Source: Patella vulgata
Taxonomy: Eukaryota; Mollusca; Gastropoda; Patellidae
Assembly: GCF_932274485.2 (NCBI RefSeq)
Contig: NC_065887.2
Span: 38,211,201 to 38,275,200 of the forward strand
Direction of reading: 5' to 3'
DNA length: 64,000 bases
Of the stretch, positions 32,013-43,900 are shown one piece after another; within the stretch, counting starts at the first letter, position 1; every line of letters begins with the position of its first letter. A program made the position numbers and the translations under genes. The notes under the pieces are model-generated. The model ran no database searches, was not told where the DNA came from, and was given only the letters and a program-made list of their open reading frames with translations.

Positions 32013-34532
32013 GAAAATTTGTTTATCAGGATTTCTGGGCTTAGGGTTACCTAACGCTAACCCTTGTGGGAATTTCTAACCTCACCAACTAGCCTCAAAC
32101 TAGACACTGCCAAATAGCAAGGAGCTGCACGATGTAACATAGCAGCTTTTATAAACATTACCAATTCTCATATAAAACATCTAAAAAGATCTCGTACAAA
32201 AAATTCCTTATCATTCCTACCTTAGTTTTTAGGGAACAACTTTTACACCCGTAATTTTAATTTTAAGCACAGTTAGTACAAGTATAGAAATCGGGTCGAT
32301 TTTTTGGTCGGCTTAAGTATAATATTAGAATTTTTACATGTATGTTATCTTACTTGAATTTAGATGCAAAAATTATTTGCTGTGTGATATTAGCGTAATT
32401 AGGAGATACTAACTTAAAAAATAGCACCGAAATAACATTACTGGTTATGCTTTCTACTTAAAAATCGACAGTTATTTTTGACACTCGAGCATTCAAGAAG
32501 AAAACATGACCTGTAACCTGATTTGAGATTTTATTCAAATCTGAAACTTGTCATAGTTACCTTAAATATGATATGATTCCAATACAGCATTAAAGTTATT
32601 ATCCTTTTGGATTAAATTTTATGTCAACAAATGAGCAAACAATAAAAATGTAAATCGACATAAAAAGACCAAATATTGAATCCTGAAAAATATAAACCAT
32701 CAGTGTGCTTATAAAATGTTGATGCAATTATTAAAAAGTATAATTCCACCAAAAAAATGATCTGTAGTGTTTTAGGGAACAATGGTAACCATATCTACCC
32801 TTTTAACCCCAGCAAATCAGGATATTTTTACTGCTGAGGGATAATTATACAATATACATGTAATTTTTTGTTTGATTTTATGTAAAATCTTCAATTCATG
32901 ATTGTATTTGATTCATTAAAACATTTTTGAGGGCTTCATTTAAATTATTTTGTCAGATTTAGTTTGTTTCCATCCAGTCAGGATCAGACAGTATTCTGAC
33001 CATCCGAAGAACTAGAAACTTTTTAATTGGATGGGTGAAACTTGATATAACGATATAATTTATTAGAGAATATAGTATTATATATTTTATTATCTGATTT
33101 ACAAATTGATTTCGATATAAAATGGTGAGGTTTGGATGTTGTCAGTGTGTCCGCCTTCTGTGTCTTTTCATGGTATAAAATTTGTTAAAGTTAATTTGTT
33201 ATTAGAAAAGAAAAGGGATACAGAACACGATATTTTTGATTTTGGAATTATTTGGCAAATTGAAATTTAACTTTACAAATCTTTTTTCTTTTAGATAAAC
33301 CTCAATGGACCGTTCAGGTTAATTTAGGGTTAGATTAGATTCAGTCTAAATGTAGATGATCCAAACTAATCACCCTTAGTTATATAGGCTGACATTGGCT
33401 GTGACTGAAACGAACCCCAGGTCTAACAAATTCTCACAACAGAAAATGATTTAGGTTGTCTTGAATGGAGATGACAAAAGAATAGTTTTGATTCTTTTTC
33501 AACTAAGGTACCATGAGAAAACATGAATATTTTTTATGTATGTTAATGTGATGGGTTTTTATACAGTAGATTACAATGAGAGTGTTTGTATTTTATATAC
33601 TCTTTGTTTTGAAATTACAATTATTGAACGGAATGAATTGAATATAACTATTTATTAAAATTAGTTTAATATTACTATAAAACAAGAAATGAACTGAGAA
33701 ATATTAGGTCAATGATAAAGTAAAAGTAGGTTAGTTGCAAACAATGATATTGTCATTGATTAACTATCTACCCTTTTGGTCCCTAAATAACCCATTTTTC
33801 TCTCTCTCACTGAAATGTGAATGGTGATATTCTTACATCAATTCTTGTTTAATGCTACAAATATTCATAGTAAAACCTTTTCTTCTTTTGTTTTACTGAT
33901 ATGTAATAAAATTTAATTTAAGGAAGATAGTGCTTCAAAAAGACATGATTAACAATTAAAGGGAGATAACTGTACATTTACTTGTTTATAAGGAATGAAG
34001 TTTTAATGTAGATAGTAGTGTAGTTGTATATTGACTACAATTGATGTATACTAATTTTATCACATAATTTAACATAAATCTTTGATATTTTTTGTTTGTT
34101 TTATGTACAAATATAATTTTTTTTTTTAGTTTTAATTTTTGATGTAAATAGAGTAGAGTGGACCGTGTATGGAACAATATGTTATTGTAAATGTGACTTA
34201 ATATTAATTAAAATGCTTTTATCAAAATGGATCTGTCATTATTTCTTCCACATCCTGGGATTTTTATGTCCATAATAGCATACATCTGATAAAAAGGTGT
34301 TAAATTAATTATTACCCCCCTTTGGTGGTTAGTTAAGCATTCAAGTGATAATGTTTAGAGAACCCGCAACGAAACGTAGCTTTAATTAAAATGATAATTG
34401 TGTACCATATTATTTAAAGAAGTGATACAAGTCTGCTTAAATTGTTTCAATGCAATGGCATCAGGTCACAATTCTATGGAATACAATTACTGAGCAAGGT
34501 TTCGACTAGGCTACTTCTAGTCTTTATCAAGC
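32013..34532. other. Intergenic, AT-rich
   Basis: No exon, repeat boundary or structured element could be supported. Confidence 0.45.
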
Positions 34533-34905
34533 AAGTTATAGTGTGCCGGTCTATATAGACATGTATAACACCAAGTTATAGTGTGCCGGTCTATATAGAC
34601 ATGTATAACACCAAGTTATAGTGTGCTTGTCTATATAGACATGTATAACACCAAGTTATAGTGTCCTGGACTATCTATATATATTTTTGTGACTGTCGTT
34701 TGTCTGTCTGTCTGTCTGTTCGGGGTTGGCGGCTACACTAGGTCTGCCCCGAGTCTGAAATTTGGGGTATAGGGGTAGCTCGGACCGGGGAGTAACATAG
34801 GCCAGGTGGCGTTAGTCTACCACTTCCGGTTTCGGAGTTATGACCCCCGAGCGAAGCCGGGTATCCTGCTAGTATAGACATATATAACACTTGCAATTGC
34901 AACTG
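34533..34905. repeat. 40-bp minisatellite, 4 units, last one split
   Basis: Unit AAGTTATAGTGTGC plus CGGTCTATATAGACATG plus TATAACACC, starting at 34533, 34573, 34613 and 34653. The fourth unit is interrupted after GGACTA and resumes at TATAGACATATATAACAC (from 34873). The gap is a Helitron. Confidence 0.85.
34674..34872 (+). mobile_element. Non-autonomous Helitron, 199 bp
   Basis: Starts TCTATATATATTTTTGTGAC with a (TGTC)n run and ends CTAG after a hairpin in CCCGAGCGAAGCCGGG. It sits between A (34673) and T (34873) and makes no target-site duplication. TC and CTRR ends, a 3' subterminal hairpin and insertion between A and T are the Helitron signature. Excising it restores the 40-bp repeat unit. 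It carries no helicase gene. Confidence 0.85.
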
Positions 34906-35029
34906 AAAGAAGAGTAGACATGAAGTTCAGGCAATATTCTCTTACCTCACATTGAACATGTAAACATAGAAGTAAAAATTACCATGTCCGTCTCAAAATT
35001 ACCGAAATATTGTGTTGATGAGAAATTAA

Positions 35030-35265
35030 ACCCTATTCGTATTCATACAATGATTAAGCCCAGTACATAAAGGGCTAATGAATATGGCCGTAGGCCATGA
35101 TATGAAGAAACCTTTGCCAAATCTTTCTGGGAGCTGTCCTGGCTCCATCCTGGATTACTGATAAGCGGGAATTACGCCAGAAAATCCTGAGAAACGTTCA
35201 CGGCCAACGCCAGGATCAAACATAAAAATCCAGGTGAGTCGGTGCCTTGCTGAGCACCTGTGACT
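35030..35265 (-). repeat. SINE-2 relative, diverged
   Basis: On the minus strand it reads a head-like stretch with TTTGATCCTGGCGTTGGCCG, then AACGTTTCTCAGGATTTTCTG and GCTTATCAGTAATCCAGGATG, parallel to SINE-2 TTCGATCTC...GGCCGAGAAAGTTCATC...TTGTCAGTG...GCAGGACG. The body downstream does not match well, so it may be a related subfamily. Confidence 0.5.
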
Positions 35266-35292
35266 CCTTCCGGTACAGACTATTAAAATATA

Positions 35293-36819
35293 TACCGAGC
35301 GCCATGGAAAACGCATCACTCAGTTTTTCGTATAACAAAATGATCCTGTAAACATATCTTATTTATTTTGCTTCTTATTGTGAACAATATTCAAATGGGA
35401 ACACATCAATAACAACACATTTGTACACTTATGGATGTTTAATCTGTAATTAACGGTACAAAGTCAGAGGGGTTAAAACCAAAAGTACGACACAGATGTC
35501 AGTAGCGCGTGTATCCTCCACGGGCTCTTACGCATGCTGTGCAGCGACGTCGCATGGAATTTACCAATGTTTGAAAGAAGGCCTGGGGCAAATTGTTCCA
35601 TTCTTGGACAAGAGCAGCTTCTAAAGCAGCAATGGTGTGCATCTGTGGTCTCCGATACAGACGGCGTCCAATCTCATCCCAGACATGTTCTATCAGTGCC
35701 ATGTCCGGAGACATGGCTGGCCAGTCCAAGACATTGATGTTGTTAGCAGCCAGGTAGTCCATACTAAAACGGGCAGTATGCGTACGTGCATTATCCTGTT
35801 GGAAGTGCTGAAGTTGTGGGTGCGCTCCAAACATTGGAACAACAATTGGTTGCAAGACATCATCACGGTAGGCTACAGCATTAACGCGACCCCTGCAAAT
35901 GTGTAGGGCGGTCCGGTAATGAAATGTGAAGCCTCCCCACACCATTACACTTCCCCACCCAATCGATTCGTTTCGAAGACGCAGCAGTCTGCAAGACGTT
36001 CCCCAAGACGTCTCCACACACGTTGACGGCCATCAGCGTGATAAAGATGAAAGCGACTCTCATCACTGAAGAGCACACTTTGCCAGTCTACTCTTCTCCA
36101 TGTCTGGTGTCCTTGAGCCCATATCAAACGCCGCTGACGGTGATGATCCCTGAGGATAGCTCCAACATAAGGTCGTCGTGCACGGAGTCCTACTTCTCTT
36201 AGACGACGTCTTACGATGTTGGCACTTACTGGTCCTTGTCTTCCGACGACTGCTGCACCTGTTCGAGTCGCTGGGCGGAATCTGTCACGCAGATGAGTGA
36301 CCCGGATGTAGCGGTCTTGAGCCTGGGTTGTAACGCGTTGTGGACCAGGACGTTGACGGTCACGTGTTGATCCAGTAACTCAAACACGTTCCACCAACCT
36401 TCCAATAGTGGACTGATGACAATTGAAGTGTCTGGCAATAGCACGTGTAGACATGCCAGCCCTGGACATTCCCATGGCTTCATTCCGTTGATTTTCAGTA
36501 AGTCTCGGCATCTCTAGCTCGATTCCTTCACACGTACAACAACAAATTACGACAGATTGACGTTTCACAGTTCATGTACTGCATATTAAGTTGAAAACAT
36601 GCTTTTAAAGGGCTCACACACAATGCTGCACGTGAATATTGGGTTTTTCATGTGCATCTCGTGCAATTTTTTTTTGTGAACACAGGCCGATTTTTTTTGC
36701 GTTTGGGAGCATTGTGTGAAACAATAGTTCATAGTATTGCATAATATTATACATACAAAACCACCTAGTAATAAAATATTTGGGAAAAAATAGTGATGCG
36801 TTTTCCATGGCGCTCAGTA
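35293..36819 (-). mobile_element. Tc1-like DNA transposon, decayed
   Basis: 1527 bp with inverted ends TACCGAGCGCCATGGAAAAC and TACTGAGCGCCATGGAAAAC (read inward), continuing through GCATCACT, flanked by TA on both sides (35291-35292, 36820-36821), as for Tc1/mariner. Outside it, ACAGACTA and TAGTCTGT add a further inverted match. The transposase gene occupies most of the interior on the minus strand. Confidence 0.92.
35499..36511 (-). pseudogene. Tc1 transposase, frameshifted
   Basis: A protein of about 337 codons from MPRLTENQRNEAMGMSRAG (helix-turn-helix, start near 36511) to the typical end RARGGYTRY. The DDE motif is complete in residues but split over frames: first Asp in VLFSDESRF (35945-36127), second in QQDNARTHTA and the Glu in SPDMALIEHVW (35499-36017). 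The second Asp and the Glu are separated by 34 residues, the DD34E spacing of Tc1. At least two frame changes separate the helix-turn-helix, middle and catalytic parts, so it is not functional as it stands. Confidence 0.9.
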
Positions 36820-36821
36820 TA

Positions 36822-37864
36822 TTAGTCTGTCAACTTAATTTCCTTCTATTTCAAGAACTCAAAGAATGATAGAATTAGGATATTTATTAAAAACAATTAA
36901 ATCATCATCATAGAAACTGTACAGCACTGATACAGGATATTAATTTTAAAAAATGTCCATGAATTTCGCACTAAATTCACTAAGTTTGGACAGAGCGGTT
37001 AAAAAAACCCCAGAATCCTGTGTGAGTTGGTGGTTGGATTTGATGTTTCTTACATAGAATTTGATTATATAACACTATAACAATGGCACTTATATGTAGA
37101 CAGCTTACCAGGCACTTAGTAAATAGCATGAAGTTCAGGAACCTATTGTCAATCACCAAAATTGCAAAATCATTTCCACAGATTTAACTAGTTTAATCCA
37201 CAAATGAATAGGTATGGTTCCTTTAATTAAGCTCTTGTCAACATTGTATCCTAATTTTCACACTTGAATATAAGGAGGTAGAAAGTCAATGGGAATAATC
37301 TTTGGTGGTCTGCATCCATAGTTCATATACTAAGTTGTCTTTCTTTGTAAGTGTCTGAAATTTACAATAACAACCACGTTGAGGATGCTTATAAATGGTC
37401 CCGTAAATCTTGAAAAAGTTCAGCATTCAGTTGTTGTAATTGGAAGTCATCTTTTAAATTTAACCCTTTGAACACAAGCATCCGGATTTCTTGCTGTGAA
37501 GTTGTAGTTCTGCCAATACAAGCCGTTGGTTCTCATTCACTTGTTAACATCCAGATGAAGGACATCTTACAGCTCAACATCTAGATGTAGATCTTGGTCC
37601 CAGGAAACCATAGTTGAGGTCACAATAAGTTCTGGGACTTGGTGTTCAAATGGTTAATAATAAAATAAAGTATATAAAAAAAATTATTCTATGTGTCATG
37701 GATCATTGGTCGATGATGATGATGATTGGCTGCTCTTCATCAACAATCATAATTATATTGGTGAAATTATTTGGTATCGTATTGGATTCTATCCCGTGGG
37801 GATGACCGAACAATTAGTTGTCAATCATGAGATAATTTCTGACATCATGAAGTTATGTAGTAGA
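36822..37864 (-). other. LSS 3' flank
   Basis: Downstream of the LSS stop codon. The first minus-strand AATAAA I see is near 36881-36886 (TTTATT on the plus strand), which would give a 3' untranslated region of about 1 kb. An open plus-strand frame at 37691-37876 overlaps the last LSS exon and is a shadow. Confidence 0.4.
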
Positions 37865-37990
37865 TTAGGAAGCTAGAGAACTCTGTGGATAAAGTTTTGT
37901 AAATCGACCGAGTGTCCAGATGGGGAATATATTTCTATAATTAGTATAACTTATAGCACATGTTTTATTAAAAACACCTGGAATATTCTC
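37865..37990 (-). CDS. LSS: LSS exon 17 (last)
   Basis: Reads [20 protein letters not shown], then [10 protein letters not shown] and a short tail to TAA (37865-37867). Acceptor TATTTTCAG. Matches the conserved C terminus of the cyclase. Confidence 0.94.
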   Translation of the reverse strand, partial: ENIPGVFNKTCAISYTNYRNIFPIWTLGRFTKLYPQSSLAS

Positions 37991-40900
37991 CTGAAAATAT
38001 AAAACATATTTAATAAGTTTACATTATTATCTATATAGGAACATAACATAAGTCTTAAAGTCTTGATGCACCATTTTAGAGCTATAGGATTCACTTGAAA
38101 AGTACGATATTATGAAAGTTGAATCTCAAATAGGAATATCAGTCCAAAAATGGTTCAATTCTGTTCATTATTAACAACGATATATCGAATTGAAATTGTA
38201 ACAAGCCTGCTGCCATTTTGGTAAGAATTTCTTTTTAAATCTGATTGAATCCATGCCGTGATATTATCTAGCGTTAGTATTTTGATTTTGTTTCCTTAAT
38301 CAAATATTAAATAATCAATGTTAGCGTAATAGCATGGGATTAAGCCTTGAGAAATTTGATATTTTAGTGAAAAATACAAATTGTGCATTGTTACTTGAAT
38401 ATTGTATATTGTGGTTTTTGGTTTTCAGGAAAATCATCATTAGATACACAGTAAAATTATACTTTTTTACTGCTTTGTTTCTGATCATACGGATCAGTAC
38501 CACAAAAATACAAATTTTCTTGATTTTATTGTTTTTTTGTGACACAATTTAACCCTATTTGTGGTTTCCCCTTGTCAGTAAGAGAGAAATGGGGTTTAAC
38601 ATCCACACGACACAAACTAGGTCATTTCGGGACTAACATATGGTTTAATTTTATTTCAAGAATTCGCTTCCGCGTAGGGGTCTTTAGCAGTGGGAGGAAA
38701 CCGGAGGACCCGGAGAAAACCCACAAGGTTGGATTCGAAACCACGCCAGTTGACTCAATGGCAGGCTTTATGATACAGCGTGCGCACGCTAACCATTCAG
38801 CCATCCAACCCCCCACCCCCTTGTCAGTGGTGCAGGATGGAAAGTCTGACAATGAAAATCATCAACTGGTATCTGTCTGCCTGTGTATACCATTGGCAGT
38901 TTAAAATCCACTGGCACTGATGTTGAAAATTAAAATAAGACTGTGCTGTAGTGTCGCTGTCTGGGCAAAATTACCCTCATAGCACGGCATAAATTATTCA
39001 TGTCTCCATTTACCTGGTTGGAGCAGATAAATAAAATGTTAAACTTAATCCCTCCCTATTTCTCGCTTTTTTTAGCAATATTTGGATGTGGATTTTAGAA
39101 ACAGAAAGTAACCATCAATCAGTTGCCCACTAGCTTAGTCACTCAACAAAGGGAGAGAGAGAGAGAGAGAGGTGGTGTTTAAGTTCCAGGACACAAACTA
39201 GGTCATTTCAGGGCTAAGATATGGTTCAATTTTATTTCAATAATTCAGTTGCACTTCAGAGTCTTTAGTAGTCGGAGGAAACTGGAGGGTCTGTAGAAAA
39301 TACACGAGGTTGGACAGGCAACCATACTCCTTGTCACGTACAAGCAGGGAATTGAAACCCCACGACTTGACTCAATGACAGATATTATAAACTAATGCAC
39401 ACAATTAAACCATTCGGTCCCCCAACCCCCCTGTCACCCAATAGGTTTAAACATAGGATAAACTCAACATTACCTGTGGCCAATCTCCATTTGATATTTG
39501 TCTATCCATGATTAATTTTATACCTTTCTCTAAAACTTCTAAATGTGGATATCTGTAAATAATTAATACATATGGTTATTATGACAAATAGGCCATTTTG
39601 GGACTAACATATGGTTCAATTTAATGTCAATAATACGCTTGCATGTAGGTGTCTTTAGCAGTGTGAGGAAACAAATGAGGTTGGGCCATCAATCCTACTC
39701 CTTGTCACGTACATGCTTCTGATCGAAACCACCCCACTTGACTCAATGACAGTCCTTATGATCTAAAGAGCATACATTAGACCACTCGACCACCCAACCC
39801 CTCTGAACGTAATGGAGAAAGATGATATGGTTGAAGATCTTTGCTCACTGTGGTGGAACTTTTTTGTATATATTCTGTAACTGGTGGACATGAAATGCAT
39901 CAAAAATAGCGGTGCCACTTTCAACATTTTTTCTTTTAATATCTACTATCAAAAGATGTGTATTAGGGCTATGGACACACAGTTAATATTTGGGATCTAG
40001 AAATTGACACAAATGGGTTACATTCAATTGTTTCTGTTTTTACTCTAATTTCAAATCAGTTATGCCAGAAGTCTCAATTGAATGGTAATCTCTAGCGTCT
40101 GGTTATTCCAGTCTACACCGATAGTTTTTGTTGCGCATGCTCTCCAGATAAGAATATGGCCTCACCGTTTGACATGACTTATGGTACAAATGGCTCTGAA
40201 ACGCATTATGGTACACGATTTGTGTACCAATGGTAAAATGTTTATTTTGTCTTAAATATTGGATATCAGAAGCCCATCTTTTCCCGGTAAGATCACAACA
40301 TCAATGTTGATTTAAATTCACAAATAATTCATGTTTTCAAAGTCAAAGACTTTGGATGATATTAAGTTAGAGACTTAGCTACTTTAACCAAACATTATAC
40401 AAGACCTATAGCAGGGCTTTCTTTAGGCCTGAAATGTTATCTAAATTATTAATCAGACATTAATTAACTTATGCAGACCATATTCAACTCTCGATGTCAT
40501 AACTAGCCTACGATATTTACTGGAATAGAATCCGATCTGCTGCTCAATGCTCATTGATGATTATATTAAAAAAATGGATAATCGAGACTATGTTCATGTT
40601 CTTTATTGTACCGACTTTAGTAATGATGATCGAGGCTAGGCCTAAAATTCAATTGCTAAATTCTTGGTTCAGATTGGATAAATTTGACTGAAATTTTCAG
40701 CAAATTTCCTTTAAATTATGTAGTTTTTAACGTTTATAGTGATAACTGCCAGCTCTTTCTCTAATCTTACATAATGTATCTTTAAGTTTATATTACCTGA
40801 CAGACATAAGACCTAATAAAGCCCAGCAGGTGTTGACTATTTGTGATTGTTCACACTCTACATACTGTCTTTGTTCACATGACTCAAATTTCTCACCCCA

Positions 40901-43900
40901 ACCACCATCTTCTTTCTGTTTCAACTCCAGAAATTTACACGCTTCTTTTACTGCAGGGGGAGCATTATTTTTATCGTATCGGAATCCCATACAAGCGTAC
41001 GCTTCTAAACCAAACCATGCTGCATACGTAAAACACACTCCCCATGAACCTTCCCATGATCCATCAGGTCTTTGTTTATTTTGAATATAATGAAGACCGT
41101 CATCGAGTGTAAGTCTGATTTCGTCAGCTCTGTATTCAGGATGTTTGTCCTTGAAATGTTTCAATGATTGCATCACAGCAGACGTACATTCTACATACGT
41201 ATAATCAATCATAATATCACCTGTAATCAGAAGGAATATAATCTATCACCTGTAATCAGAAGGAATATAATCTATCACCTGTAATCAGAAGGAATATAAT
41301 CAATCAAATCACTCAGAAAGAATAAGCGACTGACCATCATTTGATATATATTTTGAATCCCATACAGAGCCGGATTAAGCTTGCATGTTGCCCCTGGCTG
41401 AAAATGTCATTGGGCCCTTGCATCAACAGTGAAAACGGAGAAAATTCCAGCACAAGCCCTATAGTTGCCTTAACGTAGTTGCAAAAATGGTATGTCCCCT
41501 TTGTTAAACTCTACCGAAACATGACATATTTATTTATGGTACAAATTGTTTTTGAGAACTAATTTGGGGCCCCTTTTAAACATTAAAGAGAAAACATGAC
41601 ACAGCTTTAATACTTTAAAAATATATATAGGTTGCCAGGCAACAAATCATACACACAGAGAAGCTAAATCGACCCAGCTGTCGGTCACATATTTATTCTT
41701 TTGTAGGTAATGGGAGCATTTACAAGACACTGATGTCAATTTCATAATTGTATACCAGTAGTTAAATCACAGAACTACCATGGCCTCCTCCTCAGGTAAT
41801 ATAAGATCCATTTTCACAGCACTATTTTTTTACACTCTAGTAAAATACAATCTAGACGATGCTCATTCTAGATAACACAAAAACTTATCTTACCAAATAC
41901 TTCTGAAGGGTTTAATTTTTCTAGTAAAACTCCACCACGTTTTGTTTCGTAACTAGCAAATCCTCCATCATGACATTTCATACTTAATAACTAAAATATA
42001 CACAAAAATATACAATAAAAATATGGAATAAAATATACAATAAAAATATGCAACAAAACTACACATAAATGAATTAAGTACACAATACACTATACAAAAT
42101 ATACACAATGATTCAGGTACACAATACACCATACAAAATATACACAAAGGATTCAGGCACACAATACACTACACAAAATATACACAAACAATTCAGGTGC
42201 ACAATACATTATACAAAATATACACAAACAATTCAGGTATAGGGCCTATAATAAACTATACAAAATAAACACAAACAATTCATCTACAAAATACATTACA
42301 CTATACAAAAAACACAAGTGATTCAACTACACAATACATTGTAAAAAATAAATACAAACGATTCATCTACACAATACACTGTACAAAGTATACACAAATG
42401 ATGCATCTACACAATACACTATACAAAATATACACAAATGAATCAAGTACACAATACACTATACAAATATACACAAATGATTCAGTTATACAATACACTA
42501 TACAAAAAAATACAAGTTTAGAAAGGGAAGGAAGATTTGTATGTTGTAAAATTTAAATACTTACCACATCTACAGCTTGGTAAAGTTTTTCTGCAGGAAT
42601 TTGTTGTGATAAATAATCACATCTCTCCTGTAAATACAATACGCTCTTTAACCCTTCTGCTGTACAATCACTGACTATCCAGCCACAGTCTCTTGTACTA
42701 AATGGAAATCCTCCCTATACATCAGAAAAAATAGCGTAAATTAGTTTTTAAAAGATTATCGAGCAACAGTCTCTTCTACTAAATGGACAGAGAAATGGTT
42801 TAATAACCACTTGAAACTAACCAAATCATTTCAGGACTAAAATATGTTAGATTGTATCTAGTGAAATGAAATGGGGTTTTACTGTCCTACTGTTCTGCTC
42901 CGACCGGGCTAATGAAGACAGGCATACGCCATACAGTGTGCTATTAGGGAAATTTTACCCGGGCAGTGGCACTATGGCCTACTCTTATATCGAATTCCAA
43001 CTGCCAAGGGATCTTTTACATGCATGCCAATGTATACACGGGACCTCAGTTTTTCGTACCATCCAAATGACTAGACAATTCGCTAGCATTCAGGATCTTT
43101 AAAAATCAAAGGAACCTGGAGTATCAGGAAAAAAATTACACAGTTAGACTTGTCACATATAAACCAGCAATGGTTGACCTTTTGGCCGGTATACAAACCT
43201 AATGATCTACAGAGAATGTGTTAAGACTGCTTGCCCAACCCTTAACTTAGCTAACCCTGTCAAAAAAAGTTAAATTCATGAAGACAAAGTTCAATTTGTC
43301 TCTTCAGCTCTAAATTTGAAAGTCAACCTACCTTATTCATCTGTCTATAATATTTCTGATAATCAGGTGGGTTTTCAGGAATCTGACTCACTTTCAGGAA
43401 TTCGTGAGTTTTGTCCAAACAGTGAGAAAATTCCTTCATAGTATCTGCTCCACCCTGAAATTTAACCAGTAAAGTGAAATGGGATGAAAACTGGGGTGGA
43501 AATTCAGCTATCTAAGCAAAATTATTCTCCTTAGCATTGAACATATTGCCATAAAAAAAACAACAACTGTATGTATGTTTTTCTCACAATAACCAAAGTA
43601 TTGTATGGATGATATGTTAATCTCCATTCCTTTACTGTCCTTGTTTGATATTAGTTGAACCTGTTTAAAGCTGTAGTATCTAATGTTGTTTGATATTAGT
43701 TGAACCTGTTTAAAGCTGTAGTATCTAATGTTGTTTGATATTAGTTGAACCTGTTTAAAGCTGTAGTATCTGATGTTGTTTGATATTAGTTGAACCTGTT
43801 TAAAGCTGTAGTATCTAATGTTGTTTGATATTACTTGAACCTGTTTAAAACTGTAGTATCTAATGTTGTTTGATATTACTTGAACCTGTTTAAAGCTGTA

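Noticed and set aside
37691-37876. Plus-strand frame at the end of LSS
   Set aside because: It overlaps the terminal LSS exon and its 3' flank on the other strand; no similarity.
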